This document shows, piece after piece, positions 6,922-16,202 of a stretch of DNA of 46,319 bases. Location: contig CAJOLE010000011.1 in NCBI GenBank assembly GCA_905235325.1, positions 1 through 46,319 on the forward strand, in the 5' to 3' direction. Both the position numbers and the translations under genes were made by a program. Origin of the DNA: an uncultured Prevotella sp. Its GTDB lineage: Bacteria > Bacteroidota > Bacteroidia > Bacteroidales > Bacteroidaceae. The notes below the pieces were generated by a model. The model ran no database searches and was not told where the DNA came from. It was given only the letters and a program-made list of their open reading frames with translations. The first letter of the stretch is position 1; the number at the start of each line of letters is the position of its first letter.

Positions 6922-9900
6922 TTACTGGATTAGCAGCCTGACGAGTGCGGCTATGTCGCCGATGTCAACCTTGTTGTCCTTGTTGATGTCGGCAGCCTTC
7001 AGCTGGAATGTTGCGCTACTCTGGCCGCTGACGACGTAGCTGACAAGAGCCTGCAGGTCAGCCTTCTCTACCTTCCCGTTGCCGTCGACGTCGCCGAATG
7101 TCACGTAGTCCAGGTCGATGTAGAAGATGCCGGCCGAGTTTGCTTTGGTGATGGTGTACTTCGTTCCTGCGTTGACGCTGGCCGTGATGATGTGATTGGC
7201 GTCAGCCGTCAGTGTCGTGCCGTTCAGTTTCAGGTTGGTGGCATCGTAAGTTGAGGCCATGCCAATCAGGAGGAAGCCATCCTTGACCGGGGTGAAAGTG
7301 ACGGTCGTGGTCGACTCCAGTTTCAGCGAGTAGGTACACTGCATGGTCTCGCCGTTGTGTACGTAGGTTGTTGAGCCGTACTTCTTCGGGTCGCCGACAT
7401 TGCCGCTGATGGTGTAGAAGCTGTTGACTCCTGCTGCATTCTTTTCGGGGAAGTAGGTGAACTCGCCCTCGGTGGCGGGCATGGTCGTCGGGTCGGCGGT
7501 CTTGACGATGCTGATGGTGTAGGTGCGCGTGTTGGCCTGGTTCTCAGCCAGAATGCGGAAGGTGGCGGTGGCAGTCTGTCCGGCGGCGGGTGCAGCTATG
7601 ACGTAGGCGGTGCCAGAAACCGTAGCACCAGTGACGGCGGCTACAGTGGCTCCCTCGGCGGGTATCAGCGTGACGGTGTAGCCTGCTTGGTCGTCGGTGT
7701 CGTAGGCCACGTTGACGGTGTAGGTGCCCGCCGACATAGCGATGTCGTCGCCGTTGAGCAGGAAGTCGGCCGAGGCATCGCTGCTCAGTGTCTCATCGTC
7801 ATCGTCGGCGGGGTCGGCGTCGGGGTTGCCGTCTTCGCCGGGCTTGGCCACTTTCACGCCCTGAAGGTCGCGTGTGCCGCCATTGGTGTTGGTGATGCGC
7901 ACGTACTTCACCGGCTTCTGCGGCAGGATGTTACAGGCGGGGTGGGCTCCTGAGTTGCCCGTTATGGTGCCTGTGGTTGTCCATGTGGTGCCGTCGTCCG
8001 AGGTCTCCAATTTCCAGCTCTGCGAGCCTGTGCTCGATACATAGAAGTAGGCTGCACCGATGCCGTCGGCGTAATGGATGGTCAGCTGTTCGTCCTGATC
8101 CAGGCGGATGGCACCGATGTAGTCTGAGCACGACGTATTGTCGCTCTTGGCGACCACGCGCCTGGGCTGGAATTCTCCGTCGGTGGCGAAGGTGCCGTCG
8201 GCGATGTAGGCGTTGTAGGCAGCCTGGTTAGCTTCGTTGAACCAGAAGAATTCCTTCGACGAGCCAATGACATACTCGCCGGCGGTGATGGTGCCCGAGC
8301 CGCCGCTGCTGCCCCATTCGGGGACGTATGCGTCGTTCACGTCGTCGCTGATGCCCTTGCCGTCACCGCCGTCAGTCGTTGTGGCGGCTCCGCCGTTGCT
8401 GATGGTCTGTCCGAAAAAGCCCACGAGTGTCGACTTGTAGCTCTGCAGGGCGGCCTTGAGCTCGCTGATGACGCCGTAGTTGGCATCCTGCAGCGAGTTG
8501 TTGAACGTCCAGCTGAAGTCGCCGTGCTGCATACGGCCTGCGCCGAACTGGCTCTTGACGATGTCCTTCACCTGCTCGGGCGCATCCATCTTGTTTTCTA
8601 TATATGTGGTGCGGGCGGCCAGGTCGGCAGCACTGTTGTAGGCGGTGCCCCCGGTGTATGCCGTGGCTGTGACGGTGGCATCGCGGGTGGCGGCCAGCAC
8701 GGCATCCCAGCCCCCCGTCGCCTGTACGGCACTGCTCCAGTATTGCAGTTTGCGGGGGTTGTCAATCTTGTTGTTGTATGCCTTGATGACACCGCCGTCC
8801 TCGCCCGAGAACGTGCCGTCGCCCTCGGCGTCGGTGCCCTGCTTGGAGCTGAGCATGGGGTACTTCGTGTTGCGGAAATAGTTGGCTTCGACGAAGGCCG
8901 AGCCGCCCATGGTCACGCCGACACCGTACTTCGACACGCCGTCGAAGTAGTTGTTGTAGACGTGGTAGAAGGCGGTACGTATGCGCGGGTGGCGTGAGTC
9001 GCTGTGGTCGAACCAGTTGTGGTGGTAGGTCATCCAGTAGTCGGTGGTCTCGCTCTTCATGCCGCCGAGGCTGCTCTTGCCGCAGTCGAAGAAGTGGTTG
9101 TAGGCGACGGTGATGTTTTTCGAGCGCTTCTTGATGTCAACCGTACCGTCGCCCTTGGCCTGGTCGGCATCGCTGCCGGTGTTGCCGTAGAAGAAGTCCA
9201 TGTTGTGAATCCATACATTGGAGTTGTCGGTGTCAAGCGACAAGGCATCGTCCATGCAGAGCATGACGGCAAAGTTGCGGAATTCTGTACCCTTGCAGCC
9301 GTGGACGAGGATGCCGAAGCCCCAGATGGCGGCATCGTTGCCGACGCCCTCAATGGTGATGGGCATCTCGCTGTAGGCTCCCTTGCCCTTTACCTGCAGG
9401 CCCTCTGCTGACGAGTCGAGGCGGTCCATGTCGTCGGCCTTGATGGTGCCGATGATGCGGATGGCGAGCGGCGTGGCGTCGTAGCCCTTCTGGTAGAGAT
9501 AGATGATGTCCTGCAGACCTATGCCGGTGGTGACAGTGCCTTTGCTGCTGGTGATGACGTCATGGGTGACTGTCTTGGCATTGTCGGCCCAGACGTAGAG
9601 CACCTTGGCACCCTGCTTCAGCGTGCCGTCGTTCTTGTAGGCCCCGATGCCGCCCGTCATGCCGACGTGGGCAAAGCCTGAGCGGTCGTGGGCCTTCACC
9701 TCGACGGCGTCGGAGATGGCAGCGTCAGCCGCAACCTCGCTGCCGCCGCTGACGGGCACCACCTTCAGCTGGTAGGCACCGGCCTTCAGCCCGAGGGCAT
9801 CGGCGCGGCCGTAGGTAGGATATTCGCGCACCAGCTCGGCGTCGAGCCTGGTCCATGAGTCGGCGTTGGCTGGACTGACGTAGACGTTGTACGCCAGTCC

Positions 9901-10032
9901 GGCCGTCTTCTGCCATGTCACACAGGCACTCTCAAACCAGCCGGCCTGGCCGGTGATGCTGACGGTTGCAGCTTTGGCCGTAACGGCAAGAAGCAGGAAA
10001 CACACACACGAGAACAGTAACTTTTTAGTCAT
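6922..10032 (-). CDS. Secreted pectate lyase (polysaccharide lyase family 1) with C-terminal dockerin-like domain
   Basis: Cleaves polygalacturonan in pectin by beta-elimination outside the cell or at its surface. The 1036 residues comprise a signal peptide (1-21), an Fn3-like domain (about 22-110), and the PL1 parallel beta-helix (about 112-430). The helix has a calcium-site region (VWIHNMDFF, then GDGTVDIKKRSKNITVAYNH) and the catalytic-arginine motif RHPRIRTAF near 345-353. A discoidin/CBM-like module follows (about 580-735), then a cadherin-like beta-sandwich (755-850), another beta domain, and a terminal pair of calcium loops (GDVDGNGKVEKADL and DINKDNKVDIGDI, about 980-1036) typical of type I dockerins. 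It has its own promoter at 10061 and terminator at 6855. It likely acts with the neighbouring 848-residue secreted protein. Confidence 0.9.
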   Translation of the reverse strand: MTKKLLFSCVCFLLLAVTAKAATVSITGQAGWFESACVTWQKTAGLAYNVYVSPANADSWTRLDAELVREYPTYGRADALGLKAGAYQLKVVPVSGGSEVAADAAISDAVEVKAHDRSGFAHVGMTGGIGAYKNDGTLKQGAKVLYVWADNAKTVTHDVITSSKGTVTTGIGLQDIIYLYQKGYDATPLAIRIIGTIKADDMDRLDSSAEGLQVKGKGAYSEMPITIEGVGNDAAIWGFGILVHGCKGTEFRNFAVMLCMDDALSLDTDNSNVWIHNMDFFYGNTGSDADQAKGDGTVDIKKRSKNITVAYNHFFDCGKSSLGGMKSETTDYWMTYHHNWFDHSDSRHPRIRTAFYHVYNNYFDGVSKYGVGVTMGGSAFVEANYFRNTKYPMLSSKQGTDAEGDGTFSGEDGGVIKAYNNKIDNPRKLQYWSSAVQATGGWDAVLAATRDATVTATAYTGGTAYNSAADLAARTTYIENKMDAPEQVKDIVKSQFGAGRMQHGDFSWTFNNSLQDANYGVISELKAALQSYKSTLVGFFGQTISNGGAATTTDGGDGKGISDDVNDAYVPEWGSSGGSGTITAGEYVIGSSKEFFWFNEANQAAYNAYIADGTFATDGEFQPRRVVAKSDNTSCSDYIGAIRLDQDEQLTIHYADGIGAAYFYVSSTGSQSWKLETSDDGTTWTTTGTITGNSGAHPACNILPQKPVKYVRITNTNGGTRDLQGVKVAKPGEDGNPDADPADDDDETLSSDASADFLLNGDDIAMSAGTYTVNVAYDTDDQAGYTVTLIPAEGATVAAVTGATVSGTAYVIAAPAAGQTATATFRILAENQANTRTYTISIVKTADPTTMPATEGEFTYFPEKNAAGVNSFYTISGNVGDPKKYGSTTYVHNGETMQCTYSLKLESTTTVTFTPVKDGFLLIGMASTYDATNLKLNGTTLTADANHIITASVNAGTKYTITKANSAGIFYIDLDYVTFGDVDGNGKVEKADLQALVSYVVSGQSSATFQLKAADINKDNKVDIGDIAALVRLLIQ

Positions 10033-10060
10033 AGTAGCATTATCAGTTAGGTATTTGCTG

Positions 10061-10068
10061 CAAAAGTA
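10061..10068 (-). promoter_or_regulatory. -7 promoter element TACTTTTG for pectate lyase
   Basis: The minus-strand sequence TACTTTTG fits TAnnTTTG and lies 28 bp upstream of the pectate lyase ATG at 10030-10032, just below the hairpin at 10072-10108 that would insulate it from upstream transcription. Confidence 0.6.
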
Positions 10069-10071
10069 CGG

Positions 10072-10108
10072 AAAAAAACAAGCCGCAGCAAGGCTGCGGC
10101 TTGTTTTT
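10072..10108. terminator. Bidirectional intrinsic terminator
   Basis: A perfect stem CAAGCCGCAGC/GCTGCGGCTTG (10079-10089 and 10093-10103) has a 3-nt loop and is flanked by A-run 10072-10078 and T-run 10104-10108. It can therefore terminate on either strand. It separates the 848-residue gene and the CotH remnant from the pectate lyase. Confidence 0.85.
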
Positions 10109-10112
10109 CCGT

Positions 10113-10423
10113 CGTAAACGTTTCCGCTTCAGCGGTTAGCGGACGACGAGCTTTGCGGAGCGGTTGGGCAACGAGTCCGCGGTCTGTCAGTTCCGTGTAG
10201 CGCCGGTAGAGGGCGCGCTGGAACCACGGGTCGTCCCACATACGGTTGACCCAGTCCTTGGAGCCGGCGTTGGCCATGAGCGTCCACTTCTTGGCGTTGG
10301 CGTAGCCCGTCGGTCGAAGGTCTCGATGTAGACGGTGGGCAGGTTGGTAAATCTGGTATATTGCGCCCAGGCGGCAAGGGTTGTCAGGAGCAGGACGGTT
10401 GTCAATAGTACTGTTCTTTTCGT
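10113..10423 (-). pseudogene. Decayed CotH-kinase-like surface protein gene
   Basis: The minus strand carries pieces of one protein in different frames. First comes a signal peptide and strand (KRTVLLTTVLLLTTLAAWAQ, then LPTVYIETFD). After a frame change come GYANAKKWTLMANAG and then SKDWVNRMWDDPWFQRALYRRYTEL. In CotH-family proteins these three segments are conserved but separated by about 100 or more residues, so at least two internal deletions and a frameshift have occurred. The expected ATG before KRTVLL reads ACG (10421-10423). It lies directly after the stop of the 848-residue gene. CotH assignment rests on remembered family motifs. Confidence 0.6.
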
Positions 10424-10430
10424 GGTACTC

Positions 10431-12977
10431 TTATTTGGCTGACTGGAGAATGTTGGTGAGGGCGGCCGCGTCGGCCTCCTCGACCCGAAGTTCGCCTCCC
10501 ACAATAGAGACCTTCTGCACCTTCGTGCTGAGCGTCACGTCCTTCGATAGTTTATTGCCCTCGTCCACGGCGTTGACGGTCAGTTGGTTGCTTCCTTTCT
10601 TCAGGTTCAGCAGGTAGATGACTGTCGGTTCTTCCAGAGCCTGAACGGCCTGCAGACCGTCACCCTTGATGAAGAAGTGCAGCGTGTTGGCCACCGAATG
10701 GTTTTCTTCGGCGGCGAACGTTGCCGACGAGCCTTTGGCGTTGATGGTCGTGGCTGCGGTAAAGACGGGATGCCCCAACGGTGCCGTGACGTCGGCAAGC
10801 CGGCATTTCTGGTCGCTGGCGAAGTTTGCGAGCAGCAGATAGCCCGTCTGGTCGGGGTCGAAGACGATGGCACCGTTCCAGCCCTCTTGAGTAGCGAGCT
10901 GGGTGTTGCGTGTTGAGAGTTCTTTCGTTCGTTCAGCGTCGATGTTCGAGTAGTAGACGATGGCGCGGCGGTCGACGGTGCTGCCCTTCGTGACGGAGCG
11001 GTTCTTGCTGTACGACGTGTAGAGCCTGGCCGTCATGATGGAGTTGTTGTTTGTCTTTTCGCCGAAGGCCATCTGCTTGTTTTTGTCGAGGTTGACGATG
11101 CCGAGGGCGTTGTCGATGTTCACCCACGGGCCGTTCATGGCGGTAAACGTCGAGCCGTCCAGCTGTGTGTCGGCGTTTTCGGTGTAGAGCGTGCGCTTGG
11201 TCTTCGTCAGTTCGTCGACGCTGACGGCCATCAGTCCGCCTTTTTCGGCGGTGATGGTGGCATCGGCGTTCGCGCGTACATAATCTATATATATAACGGC
11301 GTTGCCCGGGGTTGAGTAGATGGCGAATCGGTTGTTGAGCGTAGCGTCGTTGGTCTGCAGTTCGCCGTTCATGGTGTAGGCACTGCCCTGCAGGTTGTAG
11401 TTGCCGCTGACGACGGGCGTGGCGTTGGTCCGTTTGCCCTGTACGTCGTACCAGCCGAGGAAGTTACCCGTGTTGTTGGCGCGGAAGGGGACGATGATCT
11501 TGTTCTTGTCAACCGAGTTGGCGGCGATGTAGCCGGTGTAGCTCTTCAGGCCCTGGCTCCAGGAGAAGCAGGTGAAGCGGCTGTCGGTGGCGGCGCGGAC
11601 AATATTCTGCGAGGCAAATAGTTTTGCCTGCGAATAGTCGCGGTTGAAGTTGCTCCAGTCGGTAGGGCGTATTTCGGCGGTGGAGAGCATCTCGTGCATG
11701 AGCCACGTCATCATAACGCGGTGGGCCTCGACGCCCATGCGGCGGGCACCCACGTCGGGGCGCAGCAGCCACGAGCCGTCGGAGGTCGTCGTCTGGCGGG
11801 CCTTGATCATCTTGTAGGCCAGGTTCTCCAACAGCAGGGCTTTCGGGTCGCGCAGGAAGCAGGCGACGGTGGAGTAGGAGGTAATCTGGTCGTAGAGGAA
11901 GAGGCTCCAGTCGTTGCCGTTGGGCATGGCCAGTTCGCCGTCGGCCAGTGCGAGCCAGTAGAGCACTTCGTCCATCACCTTCTGGTTGTTGTGCATCAGG
12001 GCGCGGGTCTTCCATGTCTCCTTGCCGTAAAGTTCCTGCTGGAAGAGCTTCAGGGCCAGGGCTGCCTCGCCCAGTTCCTGGACGACCACGTTCTGGTAGC
12101 TGGTATGGAAGTAGTTATGGTTCTGCAGTGTGTAGTCGTCGTAGAGGTTCTGCCCCTTGTAGAGGTCCTTGACGGTTGTCTTGTCGTAGTCAGGGTCGAT
12201 GACGGTGTCGTCCGTGGCGTCGTCCTTCTGCGAGTAGCTGTTGACGGCAAACTCGCGCAGGCGCTGGAACCACTTCGGAGCCAACGGGTCGTTGGGGAAC
12301 AGCCCCAGTGTTGCGGCCAGGATGTCGGCCTCCCAGCCGTTCTCCTCGGCCTTGGTGTCGCCGGAGTAGCCGGTGGGTATGCTGCGGTATAGCTCGTAGT
12401 TGCACTCGGCTTTCAGCAGCTGGTAGATGTAGTCTTTCTGGGCATCACTGAGCCTGTCCCACTGGAAGAAGGCACTGTAGGCCACTGACATTGCCCAGAG
12501 GGAGCTTTCCCAAGCGTAGTCGCTGGTGGAGGTGCTGCCCCAGTAGTTGTTGCCTGAGCAGACCTTCAGCTTGTTGGCCTTATGGGTGGAGTAGGCGAAG
12601 ACGAGGCTCTTCATGGCCATGGTCTCGAGGTCGGCCCATGTCACCCCTTCGGGCAGCATCACGGCTTTCTTTCCGTATTTCACGAGGAAGGCGCAGACCA
12701 TCGAGAGGTCGGCGTTGGGTCGCACGCCCTGCTCGTTGTTGCCCATGGTGTTCTCGCCACGGAAGCAGCCGCAGGCTTCGCCCACGCTGTTGGGCGCGGC
12801 GCAGTCCTGGAAGTCGTTCTTCATGTAGACGGCAAAGTTGGCCAGCATCTTCAGCAGGTCGGTCTTCATGGTGTTCTCGGCGACGAAGTCGCTGTGTACC
12901 TGACCTTCGGTGGGGCTGTCGGCCTTGCTGGCAGTGAGAGACAATATGGCCGTGATAGTTAGTAGCAGTCTGTTCAT
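10431..12977 (-). CDS. Large secreted protein of unknown function, candidate polysaccharide-active enzyme
   Basis: I do not recognise this 848-residue protein with certainty. It has a short signal peptide (MNRLLLTITAILSLTASKA). An N-terminal half of about 430 residues is rich in helix and aromatic residues (GNNYWGS, WESSLWAMSVAYSAFFQW, NHNYFHTSYQN-type stretch HNYFHTSYQNVVVQELGEAA). A beta-rich C-terminal half begins near residue 450. An alpha-barrel followed by beta-sheets is the usual layout of PL8-, PL-15- and heparinase-like lyases and some glycoside hydrolases. Together with the adjacent pectate lyase this suggests pectin or another plant polysaccharide as substrate, but this is inference. 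It lies 30 bp after folE and may be co-transcribed. Confidence 0.75.
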   Translation of the reverse strand: MNRLLLTITAILSLTASKADSPTEGQVHSDFVAENTMKTDLLKMLANFAVYMKNDFQDCAAPNSVGEACGCFRGENTMGNNEQGVRPNADLSMVCAFLVKYGKKAVMLPEGVTWADLETMAMKSLVFAYSTHKANKLKVCSGNNYWGSTSTSDYAWESSLWAMSVAYSAFFQWDRLSDAQKDYIYQLLKAECNYELYRSIPTGYSGDTKAEENGWEADILAATLGLFPNDPLAPKWFQRLREFAVNSYSQKDDATDDTVIDPDYDKTTVKDLYKGQNLYDDYTLQNHNYFHTSYQNVVVQELGEAALALKLFQQELYGKETWKTRALMHNNQKVMDEVLYWLALADGELAMPNGNDWSLFLYDQITSYSTVACFLRDPKALLLENLAYKMIKARQTTTSDGSWLLRPDVGARRMGVEAHRVMMTWLMHEMLSTAEIRPTDWSNFNRDYSQAKLFASQNIVRAATDSRFTCFSWSQGLKSYTGYIAANSVDKNKIIVPFRANNTGNFLGWYDVQGKRTNATPVVSGNYNLQGSAYTMNGELQTNDATLNNRFAIYSTPGNAVIYIDYVRANADATITAEKGGLMAVSVDELTKTKRTLYTENADTQLDGSTFTAMNGPWVNIDNALGIVNLDKNKQMAFGEKTNNNSIMTARLYTSYSKNRSVTKGSTVDRRAIVYYSNIDAERTKELSTRNTQLATQEGWNGAIVFDPDQTGYLLLANFASDQKCRLADVTAPLGHPVFTAATTINAKGSSATFAAEENHSVANTLHFFIKGDGLQAVQALEEPTVIYLLNLKKGSNQLTVNAVDEGNKLSKDVTLSTKVQKVSIVGGELRVEEADAAALTNILQSAK

Positions 12978-13007
12978 AAGCTTGTCAGCAATGTCAGACT
13001 CAGCCGT

Positions 13008-13595
13008 TTACAGGCTTGTGTGCGAAATCAGGTTCATGAACTCCTGACGGGTCTTTGCCTGGTTGAATGCTCCGCTGAATTCGCTGGTGGTTGTGATGCT
13101 GTTCTGCTTCTCGACGCCGCGCATCTGCATACACATGTGCTTGGCCTCGACCACCACCATCACGCCGAGGGGGTGCAGCGTCTCGTCGATGCACTCGCGT
13201 ATCTGCATCGTCATGCGCTCCTGCACCTGCAGGCGGTGACTGAAGATGTCGACCACGCGGGCAATCTTCGACAGTCCCGTGATGTAGCCGTTGGGGATGT
13301 AGGCCACGTGAACCTTGCCGTAGAAGGGCAGGATATGGTGCTCGCAGAGCGAGAAGAAGTCAATGTCCTTGACAATGACCATGTGGTTGTAGTCCTCCTT
13401 GAACAGCGCGTCGGTCAGCACCTTGCGGGCATCCATCGTGTAGCCGCGCGTCAGCACCTGCATGGCCTTGGCCACGCGCATGGGTGTCTTCAGTAGTCCG
13501 TCGCGCTCGGTGTCTTCGCCGAGCAGTGTGATGATCTGCTTGTAGTGCGAGGCGAGTTCGTCAAGTCCCTCGCGGTACTCTGTTTCTGGATTCAT
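13008..13595 (-). CDS. folE: GTP cyclohydrolase I (FolE)
   Basis: Converts GTP to 7,8-dihydroneopterin triphosphate, the first step of folate (tetrahydrofolate) synthesis, in the cytosol. The 195 residues show the zinc and active-site motif [20 protein letters not shown] near 90-110, the [12 protein letters not shown] helix, and the second zinc-ligand region HMCMQMRGV. Length and motifs are those of the type I enzyme. The start ATG (13593-13595) overlaps the stop of the SPOR gene by four bases (ATGA), indicating translational coupling at the end of the DUF1599-DoxX/TpiA-SPOR operon. Confidence 0.95.
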   Translation of the reverse strand: MNPETEYREGLDELASHYKQIITLLGEDTERDGLLKTPMRVAKAMQVLTRGYTMDARKVLTDALFKEDYNHMVIVKDIDFFSLCEHHILPFYGKVHVAYIPNGYITGLSKIARVVDIFSHRLQVQERMTMQIRECIDETLHPLGVMVVVEAKHMCMQMRGVEKQNSITTTSEFSGAFNQAKTRQEFMNLISHTSL

Positions 13596-14218
13596 AGATT
13601 ATTGACGGTAATTTTTCCTTTCACGATAGAGGCGCCGCTGATGCCAAGCTTGCGTATGGCGTTCAGCATCTGGCGTGCTTCCTCGTAGGTGCGGTAGTTT
13701 CCTACGCGGCAGATCCACCGTGGCGAGTAGAAGTGTACGTAGATAGGCTCGTTGGGGAAGTTCTGCTTGATGGTGTTTCCTATCTGTTCTGCCTTCTGGC
13801 GGTCGGTGCGCTGGTTGCCGCCGGCAAAGGCCTGCACGCGGTAGCCGTTTATCTTGTAGCCGCCACGCATCACCTTCTTGCTCCGGTCGATGGTGACCTC
13901 AGTGGCCGTCGTGTCGGCTCCCTGCTCCATAATCCTGGCCAGCTCCTCGCGAGCCCTCGCCGAGGCGGGCTTGTTGGTGTCGAGCGTGTCGGCCGTCTTC
14001 TTCTCGACCTTCTTTTCCGGCTTCTTCTCTGCCTTCTTCTCGGCCACTTTCTCTATCTCTTTGCCGTTTACGAGGTCGTCGATCTCCTTGCTTTGGCTGA
14101 CGGTCACCGTTCCTTCACCTGCCTGCCCCTTCTGCTGTATGCGCTGGGTAAATGTCTGCGCATTGGCCGTCGTCAGACAGCCAATGCACAGCATTACTAT
14201 GGTGACTAAGCGTCTCAT
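13592..14218 (-). CDS. SPOR-domain cell-envelope protein
   Basis: A 208-residue exported protein. Residues 1-20 are a signal peptide ([20 protein letters not shown]). The middle (about 60-85) is a Lys/Glu run ([17 protein letters not shown]), probably an extended linker. Residues of about 128-205 form a SPOR domain ([29 protein letters not shown]), which in known proteins binds denuded glycan strands of septal peptidoglycan. It is coupled to folE downstream (ATGA overlap) and lies 13 bp after tpiA. A role in division or envelope maintenance is inferred from the domain. Confidence 0.88.
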   Translation of the reverse strand: MRRLVTIVMLCIGCLTTANAQTFTQRIQQKGQAGEGTVTVSQSKEIDDLVNGKEIEKVAEKKAEKKPEKKVEKKTADTLDTNKPASARAREELARIMEQGADTTATEVTIDRSKKVMRGGYKINGYRVQAFAGGNQRTDRQKAEQIGNTIKQNFPNEPIYVHFYSPRWICRVGNYRTYEEARQMLNAIRKLGISGASIVKGKITVNNL

Positions 14219-14231
14219 CTCTGTCGGCTTC

Positions 14232-14990
14232 TTATTTCCAGGCGTCGATGATACCCTTGAAGTCAGCAGCCTTCAGCGAGGCACCGCCGATAAGGCCGCC
14301 GTCGATGTCGGGCTTTGCAAACAGCTCGGGGGCGTTCGATGCCTTGCACGAGCCGCCGTAGAGGATGGTCGTGTCGTCGGCAACGGCCTGGCCGTACTTC
14401 TCGGCAATGATAGAGCGGATGTAGGCGTGAATCTCCTCTGCCTGCTCGGCGGTGGCGGTGAGGCCGGTGCCGATGGCCCAGATGGGCTCGTAGGCGATGA
14501 CGATCTTGCGGAAGTCCTCCTCGCTGAGGTTGAAGACGCTGCCCTCGAGCTCGGCCTTGACCACCTCGTTCTGCTTGCCGGCAACGCGCTCCTCCTTGCT
14601 CTCGCCGATGCAGAAGATGACCTTCAGCCCCTGCTTCTGGGCCAGGATGACCTTCTCCTTCAGAATCTCGGGGGTCTCCTTGTAGTACTCACGGCGCTCG
14701 CTGTGGCCGAGGATGACGTACTGTGCACCGGTTGACTTCACCATCTCGGCGCTCACCTCACCGGTGAATGCGCCCTTCTCCTTGTCGGCGCAGTTCTCGG
14801 CACCCAGGCCGATGATGTCCTGGTCGAGGAACTGTGCGATAGAGGCGAGGTGGATGAAGGGTGTGCAGATGACCACACCGCAGTTGGGCTTGTCAGCCTT
14901 CAATGTTTCGTTCAGCTCCTTTGCAAGAGCAATACCGTCCTGGAGATTCATGTTCATCTTCCAGTTTCCTGCAACAATTTTCTTTCTCAT
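14232..14990 (-). CDS. tpiA: Triosephosphate isomerase (TpiA) with probable own start inside the fused frame
   Basis: Interconverts dihydroxyacetone phosphate and glyceraldehyde 3-phosphate in glycolysis. Starting at the ATG of 14988-14990 gives 252 residues beginning [13 protein letters not shown], the normal family length and start. Catalytic Lys lies in GNWKMN, catalytic His in ILGHSERR, catalytic Glu in [11 protein letters not shown], and the phosphate loop is GGSCKASN and GLIGGASL. The A-rich stretch before this ATG resembles a Bacteroidetes translation start. Thus a free cytosolic enzyme is likely, even though the upstream membrane-protein frame reads into it with no stop. Function is certain; the start is inferred. 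Confidence 0.9.
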   Translation of the reverse strand: MRKKIVAGNWKMNMNLQDGIALAKELNETLKADKPNCGVVICTPFIHLASIAQFLDQDIIGLGAENCADKEKGAFTGEVSAEMVKSTGAQYVILGHSERREYYKETPEILKEKVILAQKQGLKVIFCIGESKEERVAGKQNEVVKAELEGSVFNLSEEDFRKIVIAYEPIWAIGTGLTATAEQAEEIHAYIRSIIAEKYGQAVADDTTILYGGSCKASNAPELFAKPDIDGGLIGGASLKAADFKGIIDAWK

Positions 14991-16202
14991 TTTTCTTTTT
15001 GTTTTTATTGGGGTTGTTTTAATGGGCTTGATGGGCATCCTGGGGGCTTGGACCTTTTGGGCTTTCCGGGACTTGCGGCGGAGCCACTTGGTCCACATCC
15101 ATGTGCGGTCGGCCAGCGTGAGCAGGGCCAGGGGCAGCACAAACCACAGCAGGAGCAGCGTGATCTTGCGCGCTACGCTGTCGTCGGGCTGCTGGCCGAA
15201 GGGCTGCTGCCCTAACGGCTTCGATGTTGCGGCCTCGTCGATGACGGGCAGGTCGTTGTGGCTCCACTTGCGAATGATGACGCCGTCCTTCAGCAGCACC
15301 AGTCCGGGATTGCTCCGTATGATGGTCTTCAGCGTGGTCTCGTCGGTCTGGCAGAACGGGTATTCGGCCCCCGTGATGTCGTGCCAGCGCTCGATGGGCT
15401 TCTGCGTGCTGGCCGTCAGGCAGTAGAATCTGTAGGCGTGCTCGCGGGCATACTCATACAGTTCGTTGATGAGGTCGAGCCGCGAGTCGTCGGCCTGCTC
15501 TATGTGGGGCGATACCAGCAGGAACACGTAGCTCGTGTCGGCCAGGACGGCCTCGGTGATGTCCTCGCCGTCGCTGTTCTGCTCGATGAAGAAGTCGGCG
15601 TAGGGCAGGTCCTCGCCGTCCATCGTGCGCTGCCACTGCTCGCGCAGGTTGGTGCCTACGTGGTAAGGGCGGAAGTCGAACGTGGGCAGGTAGTAGAGGC
15701 TCCATGCCGCGATGGCCAGGATGAACAGTGCCGAGTAGTTGATGACAATCCACTGGTTTGATTGGCTCACGAAGCGGAACATCTCCTTCGGCCACAGGGC
15801 CACGACGACGGCACAGCCCAGGAGGACGATGTTCTTCCAGAACGTCTGCCAGTTGGTCAGCACGACGGCGTCGCCGAAGCAGCCACAGTCGTGGATGGGG
15901 TTGGCGATGGCGAGCCAGAGCGTCAGCGGTGTCAACACCGCCATCATCAGTAAGATGAGTCTCGATGTCAGCCGCCGCCGAATCGCAAACAGCAGGTAGA
16001 TGCCGAGGCAGAACTCCGCTGCTGACAGAAGTACCGAGGCCCCGAGGGTCGCCCATCCGGGCAGTCCGCCCAGATGCATCGCCTCGAGGTAGTCGTTTAT
16101 CTTATACTGCGTGCCTAAGGGGTCGACAGCCTTGACGAATCCTGACAGGATAAACGTTGCGGCGAGTATGATCCGGCAGAGGTTGACGCACACTTTCTTC
16201 AT
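14232..16202 (-). CDS. Fused reading frame: DoxX-like (BT_3928-type) membrane protein plus triosephosphate isomerase
   Basis: One uninterrupted frame of 656 codons. Residues 1 to about 400 are a DoxX/MauE-like membrane protein. Four N-terminal segments begin [19 protein letters not shown] and contain [15 protein letters not shown]; a membrane segment follows at about 150-175. A periplasmic thioredoxin-like region comes next, and a last segment ([20 protein letters not shown]) lies near 350. Residues 405-656 are complete TpiA. The joint ([18 protein letters not shown]) is encoded by A-rich DNA that looks like an ordinary 5' leader for tpiA. In related genomes the two are, to my knowledge, adjacent separate genes. 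The start overlaps the DUF1599 stop (ATGA). Either a true fusion or read-through plus internal initiation at 14990 is possible. Confidence 0.8.
   Translation of the reverse strand: MKKVCVNLCRIILAATFILSGFVKAVDPLGTQYKINDYLEAMHLGGLPGWATLGASVLLSAAEFCLGIYLLFAIRRRLTSRLILLMMAVLTPLTLWLAIANPIHDCGCFGDAVVLTNWQTFWKNIVLLGCAVVVALWPKEMFRFVSQSNQWIVINYSALFILAIAAWSLYYLPTFDFRPYHVGTNLREQWQRTMDGEDLPYADFFIEQNSDGEDITEAVLADTSYVFLLVSPHIEQADDSRLDLINELYEYAREHAYRFYCLTASTQKPIERWHDITGAEYPFCQTDETTLKTIIRSNPGLVLLKDGVIIRKWSHNDLPVIDEAATSKPLGQQPFGQQPDDSVARKITLLLLWFVLPLALLTLADRTWMWTKWLRRKSRKAQKVQAPRMPIKPIKTTPIKTKRKMRKKIVAGNWKMNMNLQDGIALAKELNETLKADKPNCGVVICTPFIHLASIAQFLDQDIIGLGAENCADKEKGAFTGEVSAEMVKSTGAQYVILGHSERREYYKETPEILKEKVILAQKQGLKVIFCIGESKEERVAGKQNEVVKAELEGSVFNLSEEDFRKIVIAYEPIWAIGTGLTATAEQAEEIHAYIRSIIAEKYGQAVADDTTILYGGSCKASNAPELFAKPDIDGGLIGGASLKAADFKGIIDAWK

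Noticed and set aside
10431..12977. Assignment to hyaluronate/chondroitin lyase family PL8
   Set aside because: Overall layout fits but I could not see the family's catalytic Asn-His-Tyr-Arg pattern with certainty.
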